In this document: piece after piece, positions 39,458 through 48,001 of the stretch | Layout of the letters: every line of letters begins with the position of its first letter | Numbering within the stretch: position 1 is the stretch's first letter | NCBI GenBank assembly: GCA_964519955.1 | Contig: CAZFLM010000008.1 | Span: 69,770-133,769, forward strand | Length of the DNA stretch: 64,000 nucleotides | DNA from: CAZFLM01 sp964519955 | GTDB taxonomy: Bacteria; Armatimonadota; Chthonomonadetes; Chthonomonadales; CAJBBX01 | Direction: 5' to 3' | The notes under the pieces: model-generated | What the model was told of the DNA's origin: nothing | What the model saw: only the letters and a program-made list of their open reading frames with translations | Database searches by the model: none | Position numbers and translations under genes: made by a program

Positions 39458-40368
39458 ACCACCGCCTCCATGAAGACATCCTCCAGCGAGCGCAGCGCCG
39501 GCTGGATGCCGCGGACCTGGGCGCCGGTCTCTCGCGCGGTGCGCAGGATGAGCGCGGCCGGGTCTGTCTGATCGCTCGGCAGGGACAACCGGCACCGGCT
39601 GCCGTCTTGGTTCACCACGTCGACGCCCGCCTCGCGGAGGGCTGCCAGGAACGGCTGCCACATGACGCGCAACTCGACGTCCATCTGGATGCCTTCGGTC
39701 CTGCGCAGATCGGCCACCGCCCCGGCCATCGCCAGGCGCCCGTTCCGCATCACGAGCACGTGGTCGCAAGTCCGCTCGATGTCGGGCAGCAGGTGCGAGG
39801 ACACGACCACGTTGACGCCCTTGGAGGCGGAGATGTCGCGGATGAGGTCCAGCATCTCGACGCGGCCCGCCGGGTCCAGCCCGTTCGTGGGCTCGTCGAG
39901 CAGCAGCAGCTTCGGCCCGTGGATAAGCGCCTGCGCCAGCTTGATGCGCTGCTTCATGCCCGTCGAGTAGGTCTCGATCTCGCGGTAGCGCGCCTCGCCC
40001 AGGCCGCAGTACTCCAGCGTCTCATGGGCGCGGCGCATCGCCTGGTCGCCGGGCATTCCGGCCAGCTCCCCGGCATACGCGACGAACGAGACCGCGTTCA
40101 TGCCCGGGATGTGGCAGTCCTGCTCCGGCATGAGACCGACGCGCTGGCGGATGCGCAGCCCCTGCGACGAGGCATCGAGGTCCAACACGGTGGCGTGGCC
40201 GCGCGCGGGGCGCGGAACGCCCGGCAGCGTCTTGATGAGTGTGGTCTTGCCCGCGCGGTTCGGCCCGAGCAGCCCCACGCACCCCGGCGGCACCTCGATG
40301 GACAGATCGCTGACGGCAACCTTGCGGCCGTACTGCACGGTGAGTGATGTGGTGGCGGCAACTGTCAT
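39454..40368 (-). CDS. ABC transporter ATP-binding protein with altered P-loop
   Basis: 304 residues: Walker A GLLGPNRAGKTTLIK (the usual GPNGAGKT has Arg38 instead of Gly), Q-loop VGLMPEQDCHIPG, signature YSTGMKQRIKLAQAL, Walker B LLLLDEPTNGLDP, H-loop VVSSHLLPDIE. The GxxxxGKT pattern is kept, so ATP binding may survive, but the substitution is at a highly conserved residue. First gene of the four-gene cassette; no promoter was recognised. Confidence 0.9.
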   Translation of the reverse strand: MTVAATTSLTVQYGRKVAVSDLSIEVPPGCVGLLGPNRAGKTTLIKTLPGVPRPARGHATVLDLDASSQGLRIRQRVGLMPEQDCHIPGMNAVSFVAYAGELAGMPGDQAMRRAHETLEYCGLGEARYREIETYSTGMKQRIKLAQALIHGPKLLLLDEPTNGLDPAGRVEMLDLIRDISASKGVNVVVSSHLLPDIERTCDHVLVMRNGRLAMAGAVADLRRTEGIQMDVELRVMWQPFLAALREAGVDVVNQDGSRCRLSLPSDQTDPAALILRTARETGAQVRGIQPALRSLEDVFMEAVV

Positions 40369-40477
40369 GGTTGTGTGTGGTTAGGGCCCCGCTGCAGGAG
40401 ACGATCGGCGGGTGCCGAACAACAGACTGCCATACGGCGTTTGCGGTTTCGCGGATGTAGCGATTGGGAGGGAGTGC

Positions 40478-41257
40478 ATGCTGCAGGGAAGGGTGGCCGC
40501 CATCAGTGGCGGGCTGGGCGATATTGGCAGGGCGATCGGGTGGGCGCTGGGCAAGCAGGGGGCCGCGGTCGCGATCGGCGATCTGGCGCCGGCGGAGGCG
40601 GCGGGCGCGGAGTTGGCCCGCTATCGGGATGGCGGCATCCGCGCCCGCTATGACCAGGTGGACGTGTCCGATCCCGCCGCCGTCGCCGATTGGCTCGCTC
40701 GCGTCGAGGCAGACTTCGGCACGCCCGACCTGATCGTCCCGAACGCCGCGCAGGTCACCCTGGCCGGCGTCCTGGAACTGACCGCCGCGCAGTGGGAGCG
40801 TGAGCTGGCAGTGAACCTCGGCGGAGCCTACCACATGGCGCGCGAGGGCGCCGCGCGGCTCGTGGCAGCAGGGAAGCCGGGGCGCATCGTGTTCATCGGC
40901 AGTTGGGCCGCCCACGCGCCGCACCCGCACATCCCCGCCTACAGCGTCGCGAAGGCCGGCCTGCGCATGCTCTGCAAGTGCATGGCCCTCGAACTCGCAC
41001 CGCGCGACATCCTGGTGAACGAAGTCGCGCCGGGCTACGTGGATGCCGGGTTGAGCGGCCGCATGTTCGAGGGCGATCCGGTGCTCCGCGCGCAGTGCGC
41101 GGCGAGGGTGCCCGTGAAGCGCCTGATCGACGCCGACGAGGTTGCCCTCGAGGTGCTGCACCTCTGCGACCCCGCCGTGCGCCACACCACGGGCAGCGTC
41201 GTGCTGATGGACGGCGGCTTGTCGCTGCGCACCCCGGCGGAGGGCGACGATGACTAG
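40478..41257 (+). CDS. SDR family oxidoreductase
   Basis: 259 residues, classical short-chain dehydrogenase: NAD site ISGGLGDIGRAIGWAL (the usual TG is SG), DVSDPAAV, NAAQ (for NNAG), catalytic Ser in IVFIGSWAA, YSVAK at the YxxxK site, and VLMDGGLSLR at the end. GGGAGGGAG precedes the ATG. It overlaps the next gene by 8 nt. Substrate not evident; the linked genes suggest a sugar- or polyol-related catabolic cassette. Confidence 0.88.
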   Translation: MLQGRVAAISGGLGDIGRAIGWALGKQGAAVAIGDLAPAEAAGAELARYRDGGIRARYDQVDVSDPAAVADWLARVEADFGTPDLIVPNAAQVTLAGVLELTAAQWERELAVNLGGAYHMAREGAARLVAAGKPGRIVFIGSWAAHAPHPHIPAYSVAKAGLRMLCKCMALELAPRDILVNEVAPGYVDAGLSGRMFEGDPVLRAQCAARVPVKRLIDADEVALEVLHLCDPAVRHTTGSVVLMDGGLSLRTPAEGDDD

Positions 41258-42638
41258 CCTCGTCGATGCGCACCCGGGCTTCGAGGGGCTCGTCGGCCTC
41301 GCCCGCGCCGACATCACGCCTCCCGTCGGCATCTTCGCGCGCAACTGGGGCGCTGCCGAGCACGACGTGGCGGAGGGCATCCACCGCCCGCTGACCGCCA
41401 CCGCCCTCTCCCTGCGTAGCTCGGAAGGCGGCAATCCCGCGCTGCTCCTGAGCCTCGATCTAGGCTGGTGGCGCCGGCCCGAGGACGAGTGGGAGATCCG
41501 CTCGGCAGTCCTCGATGCGCTGGGTCTCGACGCGGCGCGGGTGCTGATCGCGCTGACGCACACGCACGCAGGCCCGTGCATCTGCCGTGCGGACGCGGAC
41601 CGCCCCGGTGGCGAGCTTGTCGGGCCGTACATGGACCACCTGCGGGAGGCGGTGGCATCCGTTGCCCGGCAGGCCGTCGCGGCGGAGCAGCCCGGCCGCC
41701 TGGAGTGGACGACCGGCCGCTGCGGCCTGGCCCACAACCGCGACCTGCCGGACCCGGACGCCAATCGCCTGCTCTGCGGCTACCACCCGGGCGGCCCGGT
41801 CGACGACACCCTGCTCGTGGGCCGTGCGACCGCCGCGGATGGGCGCATCGTCGGCAGCGTGGTGAACTACGCCTGCCATCCGACCACGCTTGCGTGGGAG
41901 AACCGCCTCATCTCGCCGGACTACGTGGGCGCTCTGCGTGAGGTGGTCGAGAACGCGACGGGCGGCGCGCCGTGCCTGTTCCTGCAGGGCGCGTCCGGCG
42001 AGTTGGCCCCGCGCCGGCAGTACGCGGCCGACCCCGCCGTGGCCGACCGCAACGGCGAGGAAGTCGGTCACGCCGTGCTCTCTGCCCTCGCCGGGATGCT
42101 GCCCCCCGGTGAGGGGCTTCAGTACGCCGGCGCGCTCGAATCGGGGGCGCCACTGGCTCTCTGGCACAGCACTCCCGTCGCGGGCGATGGCCGGCTCGAG
42201 TGCCGGCGCGCGGACGTCGAAGTCGACCTCCAGCCCTGGCCCACGCTCGCGGAGATCGACCGGCAGATGGCGGGGACCTCGGACAGGGCGGTCGCGGAAC
42301 GCCTCGCGCGCAAGCGCCGAATCCGTGCCGCCCTCGGCGACGGCAGCACCGCGCCGATGCCCCTCTGGGGCTGGCGCATCGGCGGCGCGTGCCTCGTCGC
42401 GCTGCCCAACGAGGCCTACTCCCTCCTCCAGCGCACGGTTCGTGAGGCGCTGCGCGGCGTGCCGGTCGTGGTGGCGGCCATCGTCAACGGGCACACCGGC
42501 TACCTGCCGCCGACCGAGCTGTACGACCGCAACGCGTACCCGGTCTGGCAGACCCCCTTCGGGCGCGGGTGCCTGGAGCGGGTGACCGTGGCCGCGACGG
42601 ACGAGGTAGCGAGGCTGACGGGAGAGGAGCCACGATGA
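41250..42638 (+). CDS. Neutral/alkaline ceramidase-like hydrolase
   Basis: 462 residues of the neutral ceramidase superfamily: opening GLARADITPPVGIF, then LTHTHAGPC and VVNYACHPTTLAWENRLISPDY (zinc ligands), LFLQGASGELAPR (Gly-rich loop, nucleophile Ser region), IVNGHTGYLPPTELYD near the end. Classical ceramidases are secreted and about 650 residues; this one has no signal peptide and is shorter, so another amide or ester is the likely target. It overlaps SDR and URO-D neighbours. Confidence 0.8.
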   Translation: MTSLVDAHPGFEGLVGLARADITPPVGIFARNWGAAEHDVAEGIHRPLTATALSLRSSEGGNPALLLSLDLGWWRRPEDEWEIRSAVLDALGLDAARVLIALTHTHAGPCICRADADRPGGELVGPYMDHLREAVASVARQAVAAEQPGRLEWTTGRCGLAHNRDLPDPDANRLLCGYHPGGPVDDTLLVGRATAADGRIVGSVVNYACHPTTLAWENRLISPDYVGALREVVENATGGAPCLFLQGASGELAPRRQYAADPAVADRNGEEVGHAVLSALAGMLPPGEGLQYAGALESGAPLALWHSTPVAGDGRLECRRADVEVDLQPWPTLAEIDRQMAGTSDRAVAERLARKRRIRAALGDGSTAPMPLWGWRIGGACLVALPNEAYSLLQRTVREALRGVPVVVAAIVNGHTGYLPPTELYDRNAYPVWQTPFGRGCLERVTVAATDEVARLTGEEPR

Positions 42639-43789
42639 GCGCCAACACCTGGGGGCCGCGCGCCCAACTCGCGCTGGACACACTCGCGATGCGGCCCTGC
42701 CAGGGCGTCCCGAGCTGGCTCATCCACGCGATGGACATCGGCTTCCTGGAGCGCTTCACCGGCCACGCCCCGGGCGACTACCGCGCCGACCCGGACGGCG
42801 TCTACGTCGAGTTCCAGAAGCGAGCCGGAGCGTGCTTCCTCGACCAGTATCTCGCCACCAACCCGCTCAGCATGGGCGAGGCCGGATACGACGATCACAC
42901 CGCCCGCACCGCAACGACTGGCGCGGCGCACATCGAGGTCGACGGTATCGTCATCGACTCGCCGGAGGCCGTGGTCGAGCACATGGAGCGGGTCGCGTGG
43001 CCGCGCCGCGCCGCGCACATCGCTGCGTTCGATCCGGACGACCCGGCGTACGTGGCTCGCCTCGTCGCTGCGGAGAGCGCCCTGCAGGAGCGGCTGGGGC
43101 CGGACCTGCTCAAGGCGCCCTACGGCTGGGAGTACGGCGCGCTGCCGGCGTTCCAGTACGGCACGTACGGCTACGAGAACTACCTCATGGCCGCCGCCCT
43201 CTACCCCGAGGTGTTGGAGCGCGACTTCGCGCAGCAGGCCGGCCTCGCCGCGCTGGTGAACCGGGCGGGCGCGCGGGCCATCGTCGAGGGACGTCTGCCG
43301 AAGCTCGTGCGCCTCGACCACGACATCGCCGACTCCCGCGGCACGCTCATCGACGTCCGTCGCCTCGACGCGATCTACCTGCCACACCTGGCCCGCGCCA
43401 TAGAGCCGCTTCTCGCGGCGGGCATCCGGCCCATCTGGCATTGCGATGGCAACCTGATGCAGATGGTCCCGCGCCTGCTGGAGATCGGGGTAGGGGGTTT
43501 CCAGGGGTTCCAGTACGAGGACGGAATGGACTACCCCGCCATCTGCCGCATGACCGACCGCGAGGGTGGGCCGCTCCTCATCGTGGCGGGCGCCTCCGTG
43601 ACGACCACGCTCGTCCACGGCACGCCGTCGGATGTCGCCGCCGAACTGCGCTGGCTCGTCGAGTGCGGCCCATCGGTCGGCCTCTTCCTCGGCGGCAGCA
43701 GCAGCATCGTCCCCGGCACCCCGCACGCCAACATCGAGGCGCTCATCGAGGGCCTGCAGTACTACCGCGAACACGGCCGCCAGGGATAG
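42635..43789 (+). CDS. URO-D/MtaA-superfamily protein
   Basis: 384 residues resembling uroporphyrinogen decarboxylase-fold proteins that act in methyl transfer: PSWLIHAMDIGFLERFTG at the N-terminus, LDHDIADSRGTLIDVRRLDAIYLPHL, then IRPIWHCDGNLMQMVPRLLEIGVGGFQGFQYE with the His and Cys region, and LFLGGSSSIVPGTPHANIEAL. Heme-pathway HemE features are absent, so this is one of the many related proteins in carbohydrate cassettes. ATGA overlap with the ceramidase-like gene. Confidence 0.75.
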   Translation: MSANTWGPRAQLALDTLAMRPCQGVPSWLIHAMDIGFLERFTGHAPGDYRADPDGVYVEFQKRAGACFLDQYLATNPLSMGEAGYDDHTARTATTGAAHIEVDGIVIDSPEAVVEHMERVAWPRRAAHIAAFDPDDPAYVARLVAAESALQERLGPDLLKAPYGWEYGALPAFQYGTYGYENYLMAAALYPEVLERDFAQQAGLAALVNRAGARAIVEGRLPKLVRLDHDIADSRGTLIDVRRLDAIYLPHLARAIEPLLAAGIRPIWHCDGNLMQMVPRLLEIGVGGFQGFQYEDGMDYPAICRMTDREGGPLLIVAGASVTTTLVHGTPSDVAAELRWLVECGPSVGLFLGGSSSIVPGTPHANIEALIEGLQYYREHGRQG

Positions 43790-44177
43790 GACAAGTGTCG
43801 GTGGCGACGGAGCGCCACCCTCCAGGTTGTTCCAGCCGGGACACACACGGCGACGCGCCGCCACACACCGGCCCAGGCGAGTGGTCAGAGCCGCGCGCGC
43901 AAGCAAGCGGCAGCCCACCTCCTGCACCCACGCCATGGGGCGAGTTCTCCGTGCCGCGCCGGCCTCCCCACGCCAATGCACCAGCCCACGCGAATGGCCA
44001 GAGCCGTGCGCACAGGCAAGCGGCAGCCCATCGCCTCGCACCACCTCGTGGGGCGCGCCCTCCGCGGCGCGCCGGGAGCCCCGCGCAACGCACGACACAC
44101 AGGCGGCGGGCGGCACTCTCCGTGGAGCACCGCCCGCCGTTCGACCTTCGACATTCGGCCTTCGACCTTCGACCCCT
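43790..44177. repeat. Repeat-rich gap: CTCCGT hairpin, 113-nt tandem duplication, heptamer array
   Basis: The gap between convergent genes holds three repeats and no gene. At 43800-43819 is GGTGGCG-ACGGAG-CGCCACC, a copy (inverted) of the hairpin at 2545. From about 43877 and again from about 43990 runs an imperfect 113-nt direct repeat (GCGAGTGGTCAGAGCC versus GCGAATGGCCAGAGCC, both continuing to AAGCGGCAGCCCA). At about 44150-44180 are five 7-nt units of TTCGACC type. Confidence 0.75.
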
Positions 44178-44975
44178 CTACCCCATACACTCCCGCAGGA
44201 ACGCCACGCTCTTCGGCAGCACCTGCTCTGCCGGCCCGCTGAGGCCGCACTCGAACGCCATGAAGCCGGTGTAGCCGATCTCCTTGAAGGCCGCCATGAT
44301 GCCGCGGAACTCCGTGCAGCCGCTCCCGGGCTCCTGCCGCGTGCTGTCCGCCAGGTGCACGTGCGCGATCACGTCGCCGCAAGCGCGGATGGCCGCCGGA
44401 AGGCTCGGCTCCTCGATGTGCATGTGGAACACGTCCGACATCAGGCGCAGGCCCGGGCTGTTGACCTCGCGCACCACCGCGGCGCCGTCCGCTTGCCGAG
44501 GCAGCGAGTTGGACTCGTAGCGGTTCAGCGGCTCCAGCAGCACCGTCGCGCCAACCTGCTCCGCGAATGGCGCCAGCGTCCGCAGCATCGCGACCAGCAG
44601 CTCCCGCTCGAGCTGAGCCTGGTTCTTGTAGGGCGACAGATCAGGCACGCGCGCGTTCCCATTGAAGATCGGCACGGTGATCGGGCCGACTGCCCCCAGC
44701 GCCGCCGCCATCTCGAGGTGGCGCTTCAGACCGTCAACCGTCGCCTGCCGGTGGCGCCCGTCGATGTGGACGATCTCGGCCGGCACCCCGCCGCAGATCG
44801 ACGAAGCCTTGATCGGGCTGTCGGCGAGAGCCGCCTTGCGCTCGGCGAACCCCGCGGGGTCGTTCAGGCGCCCGCCGTCCAACTCCACTCCCTCGAACCC
44901 GTAGCGCTCCAGGTTCCTCAGCTTCTCCGCGAACGTCGCGCCCGGCACGAGCCCTTCCTGGCAACTGATCTTCAC
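44178..44975 (-). CDS. Sugar phosphate isomerase/epimerase (xylose isomerase-like TIM barrel)
   Basis: 265 residues: FAEKLRNLERYGFEGVELDG, VLLEPLNRYE, LMSDVFHMHIEE, DVIAHVHLADSTRQEPGSG, GFMAFECGLSG; these are the metal-binding Glu/Asp/His positions of the family. The start is probably the GTG at 44975: AAGGAG lies exactly 6 nt before it, while the ATG at 44981 touches the AAGGAG and the TTG at 45005 has none. It begins just after the GH-like gene's stop. Confidence 0.85.
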   Translation of the reverse strand: MKISCQEGLVPGATFAEKLRNLERYGFEGVELDGGRLNDPAGFAERKAALADSPIKASSICGGVPAEIVHIDGRHRQATVDGLKRHLEMAAALGAVGPITVPIFNGNARVPDLSPYKNQAQLERELLVAMLRTLAPFAEQVGATVLLEPLNRYESNSLPRQADGAAVVREVNSPGLRLMSDVFHMHIEEPSLPAAIRACGDVIAHVHLADSTRQEPGSGCTEFRGIMAAFKEIGYTGFMAFECGLSGPAEQVLPKSVAFLRECMG

Positions 44976-45006
44976 GATCATCTCCTTGGTGCGTGTGGAA
45001 GCCAAC

Positions 45007-46254
45007 CTACCAGCGGATCAACTGAGCGTCGCCCGCCTCGATGTCGATGGATGCGCCCTTGTCGCCCTCAGGCCGCGCCGTGGTCCTCAGCGGCAGCCAC
45101 TTGCCCGTCGCCCGATCGAGGATCTCCGGCTTGTTCGTGTCGCACGACAGGATGGCTGCGGCCGTGGTCGCCTTCTTGTAGTCGCGGTTGGCCACCAGGA
45201 CGTACAGAGAGGTGCCTGCCCGGAAGACGCCCACCGTGACGTCGGACGTACCGTCGATCTTGACGGGCAGCCCATCTTCGCGAGGGAACACCTCGGGCGC
45301 CGGCGCCCCGTTGGTGAACACGCCGATCTGCTTCGCCTGGAGCAAGTAGGCGCCGATGGCGCGCACGTCGTGGTTGATGCGCTTCACCTCGTCGTACTGG
45401 CGCGTCGGCGTGCCGTCCTTTGCGATGATGGCCGGCTTCCAGTCGAAGCTCGGATCGTTCGGCGTCCAGTAGGTGAAGAACATGACGCCCTTCGCCCCGA
45501 ACGCCAGCGTCTGCATGGCCTCCCAGCGCTTCTCGGCTTCGGTGAGCGAGCGGTAGGGGCCGTGCTCGATGGAGAGGACGATCTGCCAGAAGGGAAGCTC
45601 ATACCTGGCGGAGAGGCGGCGGACCTCGTCCAGGTTCGTGAAGAAGCCCGGCCGGTCGGCATCCTTGAGGAAGTGGTAGTGGTCGTAGCTCACCGCGAAG
45701 GGCGACACGGTCTTGATGTACTGCGCCACGTGCTCGCGATAGGTGGGCGTCCCGAGCTGCTCGGGCGACGCGTAGGTGGGCAGGAGGTTGATGTACGCCG
45801 GGTGGTTCGGGTCCTTCTGGCGCAGGTACGCCACGACCTCCGCCAGGCCGGGGAAGGCAGCCGCGCCCGGCTCATCCGTGATGAAGTAGCCCATCAACCC
45901 GGGGTGCTTCGCGTATGCCGCCACGATCGCGTCGATACGCTTCTTGGCATCCGGGTCCGACCCAATGGAGAGGGGCATCCGCGAGTCCTGGACCATCGCC
46001 TTGATGCCGACGGTCTTGGACATGTCCAGGATGCGCTTGTTGCGCTCCTCGGTCGCCGCGCCCTCGCACGGGGGACCGACGAACGTGAAGCCGGCTTGCG
46101 CGATGCGGCGGTACTGCTCGAGGGCAATGTGGGGATCGGGCGGGCCGCACCAGAACCCGATCGGGTAGTCTTTCGGAGCCCATTCGCGGGAGGGGGCAAG
46201 GCCGGAGCCCATCAGAGCGGCGCCCACACCCAGGAGCAGGATCAGCCGGATCAT
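45007..46254 (-). CDS. Secreted glycoside-hydrolase-like protein
   Basis: 415 residues. Signal peptide MIRLILLLGVGAALMGSGLA. The body reads as a TIM barrel with GH42/GH5-like features: PIGFWCGPPDP, GLMGYFITDEPG (candidate catalytic acid), PFAVSYDHYHFL, LPFWQIVLSIEHGPYRSLTEAEKRWEAMQTLAFGAKGVMFFTYW, then a small C-terminal beta domain with TSLYVLVANRDY. GGAGG lies 8 nt before the ATG. Precise family not recognised. The neighbouring isomerase suggests carbohydrate use. Confidence 0.72.
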   Translation of the reverse strand: MIRLILLLGVGAALMGSGLAPSREWAPKDYPIGFWCGPPDPHIALEQYRRIAQAGFTFVGPPCEGAATEERNKRILDMSKTVGIKAMVQDSRMPLSIGSDPDAKKRIDAIVAAYAKHPGLMGYFITDEPGAAAFPGLAEVVAYLRQKDPNHPAYINLLPTYASPEQLGTPTYREHVAQYIKTVSPFAVSYDHYHFLKDADRPGFFTNLDEVRRLSARYELPFWQIVLSIEHGPYRSLTEAEKRWEAMQTLAFGAKGVMFFTYWTPNDPSFDWKPAIIAKDGTPTRQYDEVKRINHDVRAIGAYLLQAKQIGVFTNGAPAPEVFPREDGLPVKIDGTSDVTVGVFRAGTSLYVLVANRDYKKATTAAAILSCDTNKPEILDRATGKWLPLRTTARPEGDKGASIDIEAGDAQLIRW

Positions 46255-46359
46255 TGGCAGACCTCCGTCAGCGGTGTTGTCGACAGGTACCGCAGCGTTC
46301 TGCTCTGGAGGCCGTCATTCCTGCTCGCGGGCGTGGGCGCATTCGGTTTGCGCCGGCGG

Positions 46360-46379
46360 GACGGGCCTCTGCGCCCATC
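46360..46379 (+). repeat. Divergent palindromic repeat, loop CTCTGC
   Basis: GACGGGC-CTCTGC-GCCCATC, same stem as the units at 24714-24948 (with the wobble on the other side) and a related loop. It lies between the GH-like gene and the FxLYD gene. Confidence 0.6.
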
Positions 46380-46404
46380 CGCTACCGCGCAAGTGTGGGC
46401 ACTC

Positions 46405-46878
46405 CTACAGGCTGCCTCCGCCGAGGCGGCGGAATCGCAGGCGGTAGCCGGCGATGTCATCGCGGTCGTCCGCGTATGCTTCGTAGGAAGTGGTGGCGCC
46501 GGGCTCGATGCGTCGCTCCGTGGCGAGGCCGTGTCCGACCGACACGAGCCGGCCCGAGGCATCGTACAGCTCCACGACAGCCTCGACATCCGTGAGCGCC
46601 CGGCGCGACGTGTTGCGCACCTGACCGTACACCGCGACCTGCCCGCCCGAGCGCGTGGCCGTCTCTCCGGCGCGCTGCAGCCTGGAGCCGGCAATGGCGG
46701 CCGGCCGGTCCAAAGAGGCGAGGTCGCCCTGGTGCGACGGCGACGCGAACAGCGCCGAGCCCCCGATGTAGGAGGCCATCAGGCAGACGATGGCCCAGGG
46801 AACAACCGAGGAGGCAGCCGCGGGGCGCGCGGCCTTGCTCGTGGGGCAGTATCGGCGCGTGTCGATCTGGACGCTCAT
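46405..46878 (-). CDS. Membrane-anchored FxLYD-domain protein
   Basis: 157 residues. One membrane segment (ASSVVPWAIVCLMASYIGGSALF, about 27-50) followed by an external FxLYD-like domain: VAVYGQVRNTSRRALTDVEAVVELYDASGRLVSVG, then PGATTSYEAYADD. FxLYD domains are small beta sandwiches in envelope proteins of unknown role. ATG at 46878, about 40 nt after the predicted start of transcription. Confidence 0.7.
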   Translation of the reverse strand: MSVQIDTRRYCPTSKAARPAAASSVVPWAIVCLMASYIGGSALFASPSHQGDLASLDRPAAIAGSRLQRAGETATRSGGQVAVYGQVRNTSRRALTDVEAVVELYDASGRLVSVGHGLATERRIEPGATTSYEAYADDRDDIAGYRLRFRRLGGGSL

Positions 46879-46924
46879 GGTACCCTCGCTTCCGGACGGA
46901 TGACGCATCGGCGCATCAGATGTG

Positions 46925-46954
46925 AGTATACGCGAGGGCGTGGTTATTTGTCAA
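46925..46954 (-). promoter_or_regulatory. Promoter of the FxLYD gene, with inverted repeat over the -35
   Basis: On the minus strand TTGACA (46954-46949), an 18-nt spacer and TATACT (46930-46925). The inverted repeat GTGGTT-N7-AACCAC (46940-46958) covers the -35 hexamer, as an operator for a dimeric repressor would. Confidence 0.7.
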
Positions 46955-46996
46955 CCACTATTTGATGCTATACGCCGCCGTTTTTCGGTGCGCCGG

Positions 46997-47025
46997 TTGA
47001 CGCGCCGCTGATCGTCGCTCATAAT
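46997..47025 (+). promoter_or_regulatory. Promoter of metF
   Basis: TTGACG (46997-47002), a 17-nt spacer and CATAAT (47020-47025); transcription would start near 47032, about 40 nt before the ATG. Confidence 0.65.
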
Positions 47026-47071
47026 CAGGTGCCCGCGCGGTGCGGCCGCATACGTATCGATTGGATCTACC

Positions 47072-47989
47072 ATGCATATCCACGACATCTTCGCGCAGAG
47101 ACCGACGACGTTCAGTTTCGAGTTCTTCCCGCCCAAAACGGACGCGGCGGCGGAGCAGTTGGTTCGCACCATCGACGAACTGGAGCCGCTCAAGCCGTCG
47201 TTCGTGTCGGTTACCTACGGGGCGGGCGGCTCGACGCGCCAGCGGACCCACGATCTCGTCGTGCGCATCGCGGAGACGACGGCCTGCGACCCCGTGCCGC
47301 ACCTCACCTGCGTCTGCCACACACGCGACGACGTTCGGCAGATCCTCGAACGCTACGCGGCGCACGGCATCTCGAACCTCCAGGCGCTGGCGGGCGATCC
47401 GCCGAAGGACGTACCGTGTGCCGCGTCCGATGACGGATTCGCGCATGCCATCGACCTGGTGCGCTTCGTGCGGGAGTTCAATGAGAGTGGAGGACACCCC
47501 GACCCGCGCGGCTTCGGCATCGGAGTGGCGGGCTTCCCGGAGGGGCATCCGGCAACGCCGAACCGTCTCGTGGAGATGGACTACCTGAAGGCGAAGGTGG
47601 ACGCGGGGGCGGACTACATCGTCACGCAGCTCTTCTTCGAGAACCGCGACTTCTACGACTTCCGCGAGCGCTGCGATCTGGCCGGCATTCGGGTGCCCAT
47701 CCTGGCGGGCATCATGCCCATCACCTCGGGCAAGGGGCTCGGGCGGATGGCGGAGCTGGCGCTGGGGGCCAGGTTCCCGGCGGGGCTCCTGAAGGCCATC
47801 GCGCGCTGCGGCGGCGACGATGAGTACGTGAGACGAGTGGGGGTGCACTGGGCCACGGAGCAGTGCCGCGACCTGCTGGACAACGGGGTTCGGGGCATCC
47901 ACTTCTACACGCTGAACCGCTCGACCGCCACGCGCGAGATCTACGCGAACCTCGGCGGCCGCGACAGCGACATGCTCGCACGCAGATAG
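47072..47989 (+). CDS. metF: Methylenetetrahydrofolate reductase
   Basis: Reduces 5,10-methylene-THF to 5-methyl-THF for methionine synthesis, FAD-dependent. 305 residues: TTFSFEFFPPKTDAAAEQL with the active-site Glu, FVSVTYGAGGSTRQRT, LQALAGDPPKD, KVDAGADYIVTQLFFEN, PILAGIMPITSGKGL, GIHFYTLNRSTAT. Length normal for bacterial MetF. Monocistronic; its stop lies 12 nt from the convergent WbpM-like gene. Confidence 0.96.
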   Translation: MHIHDIFAQRPTTFSFEFFPPKTDAAAEQLVRTIDELEPLKPSFVSVTYGAGGSTRQRTHDLVVRIAETTACDPVPHLTCVCHTRDDVRQILERYAAHGISNLQALAGDPPKDVPCAASDDGFAHAIDLVRFVREFNESGGHPDPRGFGIGVAGFPEGHPATPNRLVEMDYLKAKVDAGADYIVTQLFFENRDFYDFRERCDLAGIRVPILAGIMPITSGKGLGRMAELALGARFPAGLLKAIARCGGDDEYVRRVGVHWATEQCRDLLDNGVRGIHFYTLNRSTATREIYANLGGRDSDMLARR

Positions 47990-48001
47990 GCTGTCGGGCG
48001 C

